The position numbers were made by a program, and so were the translations under genes. From Antedon mediterranea (taxonomy: Eukaryota; Echinodermata; Crinoidea; Comatulida; Antedonidae): 64,000 nt of DNA. The stretch lies in contig NC_092672.1 of the NCBI RefSeq assembly GCF_964355755.1, positions 32,424,501-32,488,500 on the forward strand. The letters run 5' to 3'. The notes below the pieces were generated by a model that worked only from the letters and a program-made list of their open reading frames with translations, had not been told where the DNA came from and did no database searches. Positions 26,014 to 39,365 of this stretch are shown piece by piece. The first letter of the stretch is position 1. Every line of letters begins with the position of its first letter.

Positions 26014-28807
26014 GAATATACTAGTGGATCAATCGAGCAACATACACCACCATCGACGAAAATATACATCAGTAATGATAATATAAATCTTGTACACATT
26101 TTACACAATTATTATATTTGATTTTCAGAAATTTCAACCGTTCTGTAATGAGACGTTGGATATTACGTAATTATTTTCAAATAAAATCTAAGTTTAAACA
26201 AAAATCTAATCTACATTGCTAATGAACCCAGTGGATAAGAACGGAATGATTGTGATTGGTTACATTTAACTTTGGTTATTCGTGTACGTCGTTCTTACGT
26301 TGCCTAAATGGGAACTGATGAGCATTCCAATGTGGTTTCCCCAAGGCAATCTAACAGAATGATGAGCTTCGGGTTCAAAGGGTTTTATCCATGGCTGCGA
26401 AACGATCAGTTCCACGCCTCTTAACAGACACCGCACGCCCCGGAGAATATGTACATAGTACAGTACTGTTGGTATTTGTCGAAGCCGCAGTCTTACAAGT
26501 TTCCAACTTGGCAAGGCGAGCTCCTCAGTGTCCTGTTGTTAGATTGCCTTGGTTTTCCGAAATGTTGGGATTAACAATATTGTTAAAAATAAAGTGATAA
26601 TAACTAAAGCCACAGACCGTTATTATATTATATTAAGACCTATTATTGTTCCAGTTTATTTTAAAACCAAATACACTTGTTATCATCATACGATTACACA
26701 ACTTCCTCATTAAACAAAACTATATTGTTTTCCTTCAGTACTTCCACACGGAAGTAGATTTTGTGGTGATATATCGGATCCACACCATGGTCATTTAACC
26801 ACAGTCCTCTCTCAGGATATGAAACGTGATCGAATGAGGAAGAAAAAAAGGAAATATTTCAAATAATTGAGAGAAATAAATATTCGCTGGCCCACTCGGA
26901 AGAATATTTATCCGATTGCGTAAGAAGTGGCTAACGGTTAACGCACGGTTTAATTGCGGTGGTATAAAGAGAAATACAATTGATGAAATGAATGGAAACG
27001 GCGATTGAACGAGTCACAGACCACCCGTCACAGAAGAAACGCAATATCAGAAATTATGTCGTACTTTTAATTTAAATTAAGACTAATTTTTCAAATATTC
27101 ATACAATTATTCTTTACATAAACATTAAAAAGTCACACTTTACAATAATGTTCCTTGTTACCGATTTCATTTGAATAAAATTCAGTAAATTCTAAGTTCA
27201 CTTAAACTAAAGAAAAATATGTACCGGTATTGCTTAAAAGGACAATTATTATAGAATTTTTAAAAAGCCAACAAAAAAGCACCAGCATATACAGCGCCCT
27301 CGATGTTTGCACCCAAATTACGTCAGTTGACGCGCGCGTACAAAAGCTGTATGGATGTTTATATCAGCCTTTGTACGCGCGCGTGTTTTAACAGACGATT
27401 TATACGCGCGCATGCATTCCCAACATTTTGAAACAATGCGTTGTATACATTGGAAGAGATATACACACCGTATATATAATACAATTTTAGTTTTTACATT
27501 TCAAAAATATTTACATGTATTTAAGTTTGAATACAAGCGCCCTGTCAAGGTGTTGTCATATATTAAACTACTTTAAGAATACAATTTTATTAAATTATTT
27601 TCCTGTCATAAATTTAAATAAAACATTGCATAATTCATCCACTTTCGCTATGCATCTATTACCCATAAAATATGCTAATTAGTTAATTTACATACAGTAC
27701 TTGATTTACATACAACACTATAACTTACCTGTTTATATGATTTAGTTAATTTACATATTGACCTTTTGAACATTAAAATATTTCAAATAAATGACCTATG
27801 CATTCATTTGAATATATATCACTAACTTAAAATATGCTAATTAATAACTTAATATTATTCTGAGTAATTATAGTACCTGTATAAATTTGCTTTAAAACTG
27901 CACAGCATATCACCCAATCACATTGCATTATGGAAGCTTTTGAACCAATGTACAAAAAAAAAAAACAAAACCCTCAAAATCTATATTATCACAAAAAAAA
28001 ATACATAAAAATAATGCCTCACAGCGAGATTTAAAAAAAAGATTAATCTTATAAAATATTGTTCAAAGAAATGAAAATTGGAATATATTTGGTGCAACTT
28101 ATTTGTCCTCATCTTTGAAACTCCTGGGTTCAACTACTAAACATGTGTATCACAGGTATTGTATATCTAGATACACTCAGGGTTGATTTAGAGAAATCAA
28201 ATAAATACAAATTGAATGGACTTGACTCATATGAAATCACAGATAGCCTAAGGTACTGTATATACAGTAATGTATTTCTAGAAACTCAGAATAATTTTAA
28301 GGAAATAGAGTATATAAGTTTTATATAGTTATTGCTCACAACTCAAACAAAGACACAAAAAAGTAGTAAAACAACCATTAAAAGAAGCAAAAACAAAATT
28401 TTATACAATTTTGAAAACATTATCTTGGAATTGGGAGGAAAATACCTAAAATAATGGGAGAAATACTGCACGAAAAATCCACTTTCTAACTTGGGCTTTA
28501 AAAAAATGGACTCGTAAAAACTAATTATCTCAACCCAAACAATCGGATTGAGACTATGTACTTTTAATTCCTCGCTGGATGTGAGTAATGAAATAATATC
28601 TAAAAATACCAACAGCAGGCGATTTGGAACATTTAGTATGAGCTTAATTAAGCCCATCCTGGCTGTAAGTTCTCCACAGACAGCCTTGGATATGAATGAG
28701 TCAATCTCATAATGAAGAAGATGATGACTTCTAGTGATATCGGCATACATACATGTCTATCTATTTTTATTCAATTTGTAAAATATATTTATATATAGTA
28801 GGTTGTA
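26014..28807. other. Gene-free intergenic stretch
   Basis: Includes an inverted pair CCCCAAGGCAATCTAACAG (26339) and TGTTAGATTGCCTTGG (26533) about 200 bp apart, and ACGCGCGCGT words at 27331-27415. A 135-codon minus frame at 28343-28750 is low-complexity and hydrophobic, judged chance. Confidence 0.45.
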
Positions 28808-28961
28808 AAGCTCTATTTACACTAAAAAAAGTGTGATGTGCCTAAATATGGTAATGATATGCTTAAATATGGTAGTGATAGGACATCATCATGTCCATAT
28901 ATGGACACATCACCTTTTTTGACACATAAAGTTTGATAGTGTAGACAGACAGACAGAGCTT
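28808..28961. mobile_element. MITE family A copy 3
   Basis: Left end AAGCTCTATTTACACTA is shortened. The right end TTTGATAGTGTAGACAGA is followed by an extra CAGA repeat before GCTT. Confidence 0.9.
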
Positions 28962-29444
28962 ACATCAGGTATGTAGGCAAAAGTACTTGACACAATGTAG
29001 AGCATGATAATGCTAGTTATTATAAGAAAAGTAAAAAAATGTTTTATTTATTTTTTTATTGACCTGAATTTAACCTATTTATCTTCATTCTAATTTCACA
29101 CCAAAACAATTAAAATTGATTGATGTATCGATGTTATTTTTGACAATTCGGACATTTTTATTAGCAAATTTTAATAACCAATTTCTCCTACCTACAGTAC
29201 AACTAATTTTAAAGATGAAACTAAGCAACAAAGAGAATCATCCATTTTCTGTGATACATAAAAGCATCAGAATAAAATATATTCCATAATTACACCAACC
29301 ATAGCAACAAATATATCTTTATTATATTGCTAGAGTTTAATACTGTGATGCATAATATAATGTTTAAAAAATTTAACCATTAACAAAAAACTAAACATCC
29401 TTTAAAGGTTTTTGAATAATTTCTAAAGCAGTGAATGCTACATA

Positions 29445-30115
29445 CTCTAAACTGGACAACTGCCAACCACAAACCAGACCTTCAAACCAACACAGGACTT
29501 TAGGACGTCTTCCTGGCTTGGGCATACTAATACTTTTCTATCCCACTCTAATATATCTTATACTCTGCGGGATATGTGTTTATCTGTGTGAAAGGGGCCT
29601 TCATTCAGTAAATTGTACTAGTTTTGTGGATTAATACTACAAACTGGAAACAACTGTCTAACATCTTACAAGGCAGCACAGGGCATTATTCCTGGCTTGG
29701 GTACACTTTTCTTTTCCACTCTCTCACATCCTTTACCCTACAGGATATGTGTTTATCTGTGTGAAGGGGGATTAATTAATAAGCTCTACTAGTTTTTGCC
29801 TTTATAATATAGAGAGTGTAAACGGACTGCAGACAGTCATGAAAGGCAAGGATTTCAAAACATTCTTATTGCTAATACGTACGTACCAGGCTGATTTTTG
29901 GTTGTATTAGTATACTGCATTACTGCTATCCTGGTTAAGACAACATTCTTTCTGTCTTGGGTGGGTACACTATTATATCTAGCCAACTCTTTACATCTTA
30001 TATTTACTGTATATTGTGGGATAAGTGGTAATCTGTGAAAATGTAATATTTTTTAACAAGGTTTATTTAAAATTGTGAATTTATGCTACTACAACTGGAG
30101 AACAGCCAATATTTC
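29445..30115. repeat. ~190-bp degenerate tandem repeat, three copies
   Basis: Shared words CCTGGCTTGGG, CACTCT, GGATATGTGTTTATCTGTGT and TACTAGTTTT recur at about 29510-29640 and 29690-29800. A more diverged copy lies at 29950-30050 (GTCTTGGGTGGG, TGTGGGATAAGTGG). It lies downstream of the RhoGEF stop, possibly beyond its 3' UTR. Confidence 0.65.
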
Positions 30116-31115
30116 TTTAGTCCTTGAAAACTTCTTTCGAATGAACTATGCGATCTTTCATACATGAATCACAAAAAAATTACTATATTATGTAGAGCAT
30201 TTGTTGTTTTCCCCAACCTAGTTCATAGAATATATAATGTAGTTTTTAAGTTAAAAAACTATAAAATTAAACAAATATCTAAATGAAATATGATATTTCT
30301 ATATCGTCAATGTATTTTTTATATTTATGATATTTATAGTAGGTATGGTACAAAAAAGTGGACAAAACAACCGCCTTGAACTCATTCAGTAGCATGTTTG
30401 AGGAATCAACCAGAATCAGAATTGAACAAAGCATTTAGGGTTGCAAGTTACCATAAATCTACACCACCTTCACTACAAACTAAAGCTATGTCGTAAATGT
30501 ATTCCACCTTATTAAGAACAAAATGTCATTAAATTCAGTAGACTGTGGGTAGACCTTACTGTTAAAACCAAAATAAACTATCAGGGTTTTACAATTCAAA
30601 ATAAGGGGAAAACTTAGAGGAGACCAAGAGCTGCGTAAAAGTCTCTTCTCTGCCTTAACAAAAAGAGTTTATCCAAACAAAAGGCCTGAACTCTATATAT
30701 ATATATATATGTGTTCTAACGCGTTTATATATATATACTAGTATATGTTTCACCATAATACTGTCTCTGTAAGGCTATACCATCGTTATAGTAATTAGTC
30801 ATATAGGCCTCTCAGCAGTTGCTAATTAACCTAAGCCAGTTGCAGACGGTGAACTTCCTCCAGAAGCTCTCGGAAACTAAATATAACAAGCCTTTCACCG
30901 CATCAATGTCTGGATCATTCACAAAAGATAATAACAAAATACTAGAAAATCAGTGAAATGTAGCAAAATTAGGTTTTTGTTTGTTTATGAGATGAATAAA
31001 GAGAAATGATGTTATGTTTTCAGCGACTAGGGTGGGTTGCATTTCTGGATGATTGTTATTTTCAATAATAAAAAATGTGGACGACTGTCAAATATTACTG
31101 ATTAAAAACATTGTT

Positions 31116-31260
31116 AAGCTCTATCTACACTATAAAATTGTATGTGAAAAAACTGTGCTGTGCCCATATATGGATATGCTGATGTCATATCACTACCATA
31201 TTTAAGCATATCACTACCATATTTGGGCACATCACACTAGTGATAGTGTAGAAAAAGCTT
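31116..31260. mobile_element. MITE family A copy 4
   Basis: Left AAGCTCTATCTACACTAT, right GTGATAGTGTAGAAAAAGCT. The core is GTGCCCATATATGGATATGC. Confidence 0.9.
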
Positions 31261-31875
31261 TAAATACCAGAAATTAAATATTGCTATCAAATATTTGCAA
31301 AATTGACAACGGAAAATAACAAACTAAGTACTGTATAATACAGCGATAATATTAAAACTACTTTTTTTTTAAAGACAAGATAAAAGGCAAACAATATTTG
31401 TTGCATATAATTATTTAAAATGTAAAATTTATCAACAAATAAAACTAAGAACATACAATATAATTTACAATTGAATGTTGTTATGTAAAATACAGTAATT
31501 AGGACACTTTCAATTTAACGAACCTAGGACTTGTAAATTATGCGTTATGTCATTTTATCAAACTGTCACCCTTTAAAATCAATTTTTTTGTGATGACCTT
31601 GTACCATCAAATGTTAAAATGTAAATCTCTTTGATAAGGGGTGAAAGGAATCAAGGAAATCGAATGCAATGACAAGCGACGACTTGACAAAAATTGTCAA
31701 AACAAACCTCCAAGCTCAGTATTGTACATTAGACATTTGGAGTGTTTAACTTGTCAGGTTTAATATCTCAAACCATGACTCAAACTCCATTTCTCTGAGA
31801 TTACTCGGTCACTCACTCACTCCCACGTACAGAATAAAAAAAAACAAACAAAGGGAAGACAAATTGTTAAAAGCT

Positions 31876-32231
31876 TCACATCGACACCTGCCATATAAGA
31901 AGACCAGCCTCTCCGCTATTACGCGTAAAGTTTGGTTGCAAGTACGTGTGACCGTCGCCCCCTGTCAACACCAGAGTCGTCGTGCTTGTGACTCGTGCTG
32001 AGACCTGCTCCGTGTTCGAGTCGGGATTATCGCTCACACTCGACGCACCTTCTGATGGGTCCGTACTCATCGAGTCGCTCTTACGGTCGACAGAAGGCGA
32101 TGACATAATGTCGGCGTCGGCGAAGGTTAATGAAAGGTAATCTTGCATCGGTGACATGGCGTATTCTGAATATTTCTGGTCACATTTTTCACCGTGTGGC
32201 GTGCTCACCGGTGTCTTTCGAGGTGCCGGTT
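31876..32231 (-). CDS. ARHGEF10: ARHGEF10-like RhoGEF, terminal coding exon
   Basis: C-terminal end of a Rho guanine nucleotide exchange factor of the ARHGEF10/ARHGEF10L type, which in known members activates Rho through a DH domain and ends in a WD40-like propeller region. The exon begins after a pyrimidine-rich acceptor (TTTGTTCTTACAG) at 32232 and starts in phase with two bases (AA). It encodes a Ser/Thr/Asp-rich linker (MQDYLSLTFADAD, then SSPSVDRKSDSMSTDPSE) followed by a final strand pair LVLTGGDGHTYLQ and LLIWQVSM, then the stop. The ending matches the ARHGEF10L pattern of GGQG-Y followed by LLIWQV a few residues from the C-terminus. The linker is shorter than in vertebrates. Assignment relies on the LLIWQV ending and on the phase match with the exon at 56137-56403. 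ARHGEF17 is a less likely alternative. Confidence 0.8.
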
Positions 32232-32471
32232 CTGTAAGAACAAAAAATGTTTATATCATAAACTTATATCCCCCTCTTTCAACAATAATAGGTGTATCTG
32301 TCAATTCCTTCTCAAACCTACTAACCACAGCCATCTGCTACAGTAAAAACACACCAAATAAGTAAAGTTACTTATGTTACATTAATCAGAAAAAAAAATC
32401 TGAAAATATTTGTTACTTCATGGTTTTATTCATAAACAAATTGTTCTGTATGAGCAGTATAGTTGGACAAA

Positions 32472-32493
32472 CCATGGAGGTATACCTCCATGG
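32472..32493. repeat. 22-nt perfect palindrome
   Basis: CCATGGAGGTA followed by its exact reverse complement, flanked on both sides by GGACAAAC. Confidence 0.9.
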
Positions 32494-35400
32494 ACAAACT
32501 AATGAGATACAAAACATAAATTACCTATGTGCATGCTACAGTGATTACGGTGATCACTTAGGTTGACCCTGGTCTGCCCGATATCATTTTTTGTTTGTTA
32601 TGTATTGAAACAGTAAATTTGCCTTTTCAGAGATGCGCAATTTTATAATAATTATGTCGCTGGAAAGATGTACAACTCCCTCTAAAATACGGATTGCGGT
32701 TTGAGAATATCTATGATTCTTTTTCAAAAGCAGAGTGCTTTTTCAAGTCAGGTTTAATAGTGTATCAGTTACTTAAGAAATTGAGCTAAACATTACAACA
32801 TGAGCTTGCTTCTCATGTTGCAAAAGTAAAAGCTAAAACCACCTGTTTATTGATTTATCACATTGAGACTGACCTGGGAATACTGACCTGGGAATACCTT
32901 TTGCAATGACCTTGGAAAGTTAGCATTACTCCAGCTGTTACCATATTATCCTATAGTCACTTTCGTTTCTTTTTGTTTTGATCAATAATACCATTCTTAA
33001 TGTTTTTATAGACATTATGTCTTTTACTATATTTTAAATACAGGGGATACCAGATAGGTTATTTAATACGGTATACAAGTCCCATAGCCAAGGAGTTACC
33101 ACCACAGTACCCCTACTCAACACCCTCACACCTGCCCCTTGAAGTTCCATTTTTTTTAACTAGAGACCAACAGTGCTAGTAAGTATGCCAAGCTCAATTT
33201 TCTTCAATCCTACATAGCCACCAAACAATTCCCTGGCCACCATATGCAACGCAACATATCGTCTTTTAGCTAGGCCACAGTGCTTGCTTTACCCTCCTCA
33301 CACTTTTATTCTTTTTTGGAGAAAAAATAACAATATTGGCTATAGGCTTTGTATGTGTCCTTTTTTGGTTGATTTCGATGAAAAGAACTGCATTGTATTG
33401 AAAGTACAATATAAATATTAGTAAACAAATAGTACAAAGTTCAACGCACTTTTCCCCAATTGGTGTTATCATGATTTTATATCCAGGGCAGGAGTGGTAG
33501 GTACTCTTAAAAGTCCTAAGCTATTGTTTGGGTTATTTTAAAGGTGAAAAACAAAAGAAAGACAATTTATATAAGTACCATCAAAGTTTTTATAGCAATT
33601 GTTGACTATATTATAAGTAATTTAATTTGATCTAAGGTCAATTTACTATTGTATAGTAGAAGTCTTAATGTATCTATCCTCTATCCTGATTCTCTATCTC
33701 CTATTAACCCTCTCTTATCCTATCTTTAACCTGTCCACTTCTCCCACCACCAGTGGTGTAATGCAGTAAGCATAGGCCCCTGGTTTAGTCCCCCAATGCT
33801 AGGTAGTTGCATTGGGGATGCTCATGCTCTGGGGCCGCTCATGCTCTGGGGCCCCTTAAGTTCTGGAGCCCTGAGTTTAGCCAGTAAGCTTGGCCTCATA
33901 TGTTGCCTTTTTTTACCTCTACCTAACTTTCCACCTTTCCTGTCCCTATTGTTAACACCTTTTCCTATATAATTACCTTTCATTCCTATCTTGATATTTT
34001 TTTGACTATCTTTCTTTTTTGAACTATGACTCCAAAGCCATCTTTCCAACCTTGTATCCCCTATTGAACCCTAAATTCCTATAGCCTCTATATCCCTGTA
34101 ACTATTTCCCACCAACTTTCTGTTTTTATTTCCTTTCCTTTTTTACTTCAATTTAGATGGCCCCTATGATCTCTAGACAATAAAATATTTCTATTTATAT
34201 TATTTTAAATCCATTTTTTCCACCTAGGAGGTCATGTTTTCATTCAAGTTCAAGCTCGCCAAACACAAGATGTTTTTAAATCACCTTTGCCAGCATTTAC
34301 CGTCATTCCCTGATCAGATCCTATTCACAACATTTATCATTTCGATCAGATTCAGAAATCTGATCAGAAATAAAGTTATGAAATAAATAAATAACAACAA
34401 AAGTTTTTGGGTTAGGCTAATTTATTTTACTAAATTGCTTAAAAATGTTTAGAAAATTCTGTAGACTTTGAAGCAGATGCAATTTTACGACAAGTGTCTA
34501 GCAATTAATTTTACATTCTAAGTAATGCAACTAATCGTATGACCTTTAAGGTGACCTCAAATCATTTTTTTAGTGGTGGCTAATTATATGCTCTGTGCAT
34601 TAGTGGTTTCCCAAGACAGAGAGAAGTGATTTCTTGTTGTAAATCAAACATACCTTAGGTCATCATTTGTGAACCGTTTTAGAAGTTTTATTACACATTT
34701 TCTGTTTGTTTACTAATAGAAATAACTTCAGGAGTTTTTTTTAACAAATTATGTTTTTGAAGAAAGCTATGCACAGGTGTGCCTGAAAATGTTCTAATAT
34801 TATAACAAAGTAGAGAAATGGGCCTAATTATCATTTTAAACACTGTTTTTAATTCATGCACAGTGACATGATTTTAATCTATCCAATCACAGATTCATAA
34901 AAATAATATTTGTTTTCAGCAAGCAAAATATGAAAGAATTCTCGTTTATGGCTTCATCCTTGATCCACAATATATCCAGACTCATGTAGTTTAATAATTT
35001 AATAACAGAAAAATTGCAATATATCTTACAAATCGTCAGCAACTCTGTCCTAGATACTCTATGTATTTACTTAGCACTGAGTCGGTTTTTTTACAAAGTC
35101 GTCAGCATCTATAAAATCAAGGGCTCACTGCCGCCGTATCTGATTAGTTGTCATGACAACATATCCTGCTTAGTCTAATCGGAACGCGTCGGCGAGCATT
35201 TAGTTGTATATTTATACAACAATCAGAAAATCTTAACGAGCAAACCGGTTAATTTCAATTTACTTGGCAAAGTTGTATCTACACCAGCGTGTTCCTGACA
35301 CAAGAAATAATATGTTTGTATATATATTGCACATTCATTTCATTAATGGCATGTTCAACGTACTCAAAGGGAATGAATATGTGTTTAATACTAGTTCAAC

Positions 35401-36086
35401 CAAAAGTGCTTTGTAATGGGGGAAACCGGTATATAAATAAATTAAGTCTGCAGAGAGGGAAAACCAAAACATAGCATTCTTTCACACCAATCAAGAATTT
35501 CCTGAAGGAAAAGGAAACTTCCTACAGGAAAACTTGAAAGCTATAGTATGTACCGCGTGTGATCACCTTCCCACGATTTCATTCATTAAGTTGTATAGAA
35601 CTTGAATGTAAACACTGAAGTAAAATAACAAAATGGCAAATGAACAGACTTCCATTCATGCTGAGCAGCCATAGTTGAATTGCCAGTTCCTATGTATACT
35701 GTCCGAAGACGAATGCTCAATATATATCAAGCAACTTGCTTCAAGGTGTAAAGATGTTCAATTTTCTTGCATTTGATAGCTGTATCTGAGAACACTATGA
35801 CCCAAAAATATACTATGCTGATGAGGGGGAGGGGGTGGGGAGAAGGAGGTTGTATTGGGTTGGACCCCGCTTCTTCTTTTTTCCAAGTGTTCTTTTAAAA
35901 CTAGAGACCATTGGTATGCATACCTTTAGGCTTAACTAGCAGTAGACAATTCTTGCCCTTTTTTTATGGAAAATTCTGCAATCGGCATGTATGTTGCTAG
36001 TAAGTACAATATGATCTTCAGATCTATGTAGCTGGTATATTGTTAACATTGTTGATTGAAACAATTAAGTGACCCAAGGTTATTGT
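32494..36086. other. RhoGEF intron, no feature seen
   Basis: AT-rich, unique. A CATGCTCTGGGGCC word is duplicated at 33824-33855. Confidence 0.45.
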
Positions 36087-36362
36087 TTACATCATCAATA
36101 AGTTGTTGAACCCAATCGCTGGACAATCAACAGAAGCAGGAGTCTCGTTGAGGATGTAATCCGAAAACACATCCTTCCCATAATGCTCCTCTGAGATCAA
36201 ACTCAAGAATGGAACTTCAATGTCGCAATCAACCTTAAATCCACAGCGGAGGCGCCGTGAATCGTTCTTAGAAAAGACCAATTGTCCCGATTGCTTAAAA
36301 TCGTTGTTGGCGCGGGAAAGTGTTCGACCATACTTGACCTTCTGTATGTTTCTCTTCGTGCA
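36087..36362 (-). pseudogene. Unrecognised open frame, possible exon or processed pseudogene
   Basis: An open frame of about 92 codons lies inside the RhoGEF intron. It reads through KVKYGRTLSRANNDFKQSG, then LVFSKNDSRRLRCGFKVDCD and SLISEEHYGKDVFSDYILNE, to a TAA at 36087. Its codon use and amino-acid mix look more protein-like than nearby chance frames. A second frame, 36203-36418, overlaps it and starts MSLYKEVRQIMWPRGISP at an ATG, which would fit one gene split by a frameshift. AG dinucleotides at the 5' end (after ATACAG) could equally be a splice acceptor. The family is not recognised and no poly(A) tail or TSD was identified. Confidence 0.3.
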
Positions 36363-38060
36363 TCAGGGGAAATCCCTCTGGGCCACATGATCTGTCGGAC
36401 TTCCTTATACAGTGACATTTTGGTGACAATTTGTCTACGTGGTTACAATTGTACTTTTAATGAGAAGGTAGCGGTTAAATTGTAAGATGTGGTGTCACCT
36501 TTTATTGCCTGAAATTGTGAAATAACTTCACACTTATATTTATTATACAATGCATTTTTTAAGGGGATCATGTCAAAATTATTCTGAGGCAGTTACTGCA
36601 GTAGCTACATTTGTTTACTGCAGTAATGTATGATTAGTTTTTGTTGCCACATACAGTATGATATACATAATAGTAGTTGTTTGTGGTCATAGACTTAGAG
36701 AATATGTCCATTATTTTGACAAGTATAAATTTGCCATTTTAACTACCTGTATTAGAATTTTTATTTCCCTATATAATGTAGTGCGTCAGTAATTGAAATC
36801 AGCATCTCATAAAATCATAAACAAAAAATATGACAAGAAAAGACAGATTATACTATTTTCATAACTTCACCAAAGCAAGAGACTTAAAGATAAATATTAA
36901 AAATAAATGTATATGTGTGTAAACGCCACTATTTATGTAGTTTGCATAAGTAACAGCTAGTTAAAGAGTTGTACAATTAATATTAATTATGCGGTTTTGT
37001 AATTGCGTAAAACGCGGAATATCACAAGAGGACATCTATCTACCTGATTATCATTTTGATACAAGGAAATTGAAATTTTAAATAGAAAGTGAAATCGAAA
37101 TGAAAATTGTTCCCTATTAGCATAATCTAAGTTATGATCTACAAGCAACCAGCAAAGTTATAATACTTAAGTAAGACACTGTTACTAGATGTACATATAA
37201 GGGCATTCAAAATATATGCTTTAATTATAATAAATGATTACATATATATTTAATCTTGAATAATCCTTAAGTAATTGATTTAATCCATTCTTGCGTATGT
37301 TTTTAAATCTCCTGCTAAATGTGTACTTCTAGAAAAAAAAAAGGTTTATTCTTTAGGGTTCAGAATGGGTGCAACTAATTACTTAGTGTCTGCATATTTA
37401 ACATCAAGGAAACATTTTGTAATACAAAAAAATGAACAGATAAATTTAATTTTAAACAGCGTTACAGCAACACAACATAAAGTAAACAAAGTATAACATA
37501 GAACATAAGAAATATACATACATGTACTAAAGTTGTTTTGTTTAAAATGTTATATCCAGCACTCCAAAAAATTGTATACTGTTTCATGAAAAATTTTTCA
37601 AATTTTTTAAGGGTAATATGTAGTGCCATATTTCTGTACTTACAGTACTAACATTTTAAAGCTTAAAACTTGGAAAGGATCAAATGTAGCTTGCCTAAAT
37701 GGAGGTTGGCCTTCAAGGGCATATATTTTTATAGTGCTATTTTGCTATTTATTTTTCCTCAAAATGGCAAAAATCAACATGATCTATAGTCAAGGGAAAA
37801 ATGGCAAAATATTTCCTACTTTCTAGGATTTTTATCAGATAGTCTATATTGTTTTGACTACTCTTGTAACATGACGGGTAGTAACAAAGTGCGAGGCAGC
37901 GAGGCACGCGAGGCAGGGAAGGCATGCGAGGCAAGTCAGAAATTTATGCGAGGCATCGTTTTACCATCATCAAAAAATGCGAGGCATCATTTTATCATTT
38001 CTCAAAATTGCAAGGCAGGAAATCACCGAAATTGAAGTAGCCTAGGCCTAGGCCCGCTAG

Positions 38061-38902
38061 GCTAGTTTCCTTTTGCACCAGCCTTGTATTTTAACCAACT
38101 TTATCCTGAATACCACAGCTTAGAATTAGTAGGCCTACTTTAATGAAGAAAAATCACATAAAAGTAACAATAAATCCATTAAATTGGTGATTTTACAGAC
38201 GTTGTTTTTCTCGCATTTCGCACACTCAATGTTCAATATTTTGGTTTCTATGGAACGCCAAAAGAGCAAAATTAATTAGAGGGCTAAAAACTCTGTGGAA
38301 TCCATTTATATTTAATGCATTATTTGGTGAAAATCAAGTACAATTTCAATAGATTTTGTCACTGTCAGTAAGGAAAAATGTTACTGTTCACCGGTGTACT
38401 GTTGATAATGTACACGGTTTCGGTAACCTTTTAAAGAATAAAATAGAAAAATTCATCATAATATCCTTAGTAGGATGTCCTAGGTCTAGACTAGGTAGTG
38501 ATGTTGATTTAGGATCGATTATTATTCTTTGAAAACAGAACAGTATCAGCAGTAACATATTACAGAATTTTTATTGACAAATTAACAAATATATTGAAAT
38601 AAAACGTGTTTTTCACCAATAAATGCATGAGAAATTGACGCATTCCACTGAGTTTTAGTCCTCTATTATCGTTGCTCTTTTGGCGCTCCATAGAAACAAA
38701 AATATTGAACATTGAATAAGTGAAATTCGCGAACAGTGTGCGAGAAACACGCCTGTAAAATCATTAATTTAAGGATTTATTTGTTACTTTTTATGTGATT
38801 CTTTCATTAAAGTACTCATGAGGTATACTTCTAAGGTGTGGTATTCACACGATAAAGTTAGTTATCAAATTTGGAGTAAAAATACAAGCGAAGGAAACTA
38901 GC
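38061..38902. repeat. Large imperfect palindrome inside the 37876 element
   Basis: The left arm from GCTAGTTTCCTT at 38061 to about 38310 is reverse-complemented at about 38640-38902. Shared words include TTCTATGGAACGCCAAAAGA. Sequences from the same family recur inside the 46766 element. Confidence 0.85.
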
Positions 38903-39299
38903 GCCAGGTTTATTAGTACATACATGGACAACAATAAATAAAAATCGTTCGTAATATACCTAGCTTACTAAAACAGGAATAGTGTATCATTATTAAATAT
39001 TACACCAATTATTATTATATCAAAATTGATTAAATTATTTTCTACATAGGCCTCTTATCTAGGTTAGGGCTAAGCATATTAGCTAAAGTTTAATTTTAGG
39101 CCTAGTATTACAATTGTCGGACGTAAGTCTTTTTTCACACGCGCTCCAGAATTCTGTCGCAATTTTTTTCTTTGCGGCATGTTATTGGATCGCCATATCA
39201 GTTACCTTTTATTCACCGCCAGTTATTGAACTTGTCCTGGCAATCGCTGTTCACCTTATTTGCGAGAGAGGTACACGTGTTGTTCCTAGAGAATGGAAT

Positions 39300-39365
39300 G
39301 TCAAAAATGTCTTTGGCACGCCGCTCAGAGAGAAGTCTGTGCGTTGCTGCTGAAACCACGTGCTA
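39300..39365 (+). pseudogene. Fragment of the Cys-rich module
   Basis: The plus strand reads VKNVFGTPLREK and then a stop. The nucleotides GTCAAAAATG, TTTGGCACGCCGC and TGAAACCACGTG line up with the start of the module coded on the minus strand near 7610. About 60 bp of homology is visible, frameshifted and truncated. Confidence 0.5.

Larger units (their letters stand above)
28962..31875. other. Region downstream of the RhoGEF stop, includes its 3' UTR
   Basis: Minus-strand transcription enters here past the TGA at 31876. Many possible poly(A) words (TTTATT on the plus strand) exist, and none can be singled out. Holds MITE copy 4 and the ~190-bp repeats. Confidence 0.45.

Noticed and set aside
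28343-28750. 135-codon open frame on the minus strand
   Set aside because: Rich in Leu, Phe and Ile from T-rich DNA, with no domain, signal or splice context; it lies in the 3' flank of the RhoGEF and looks like chance.
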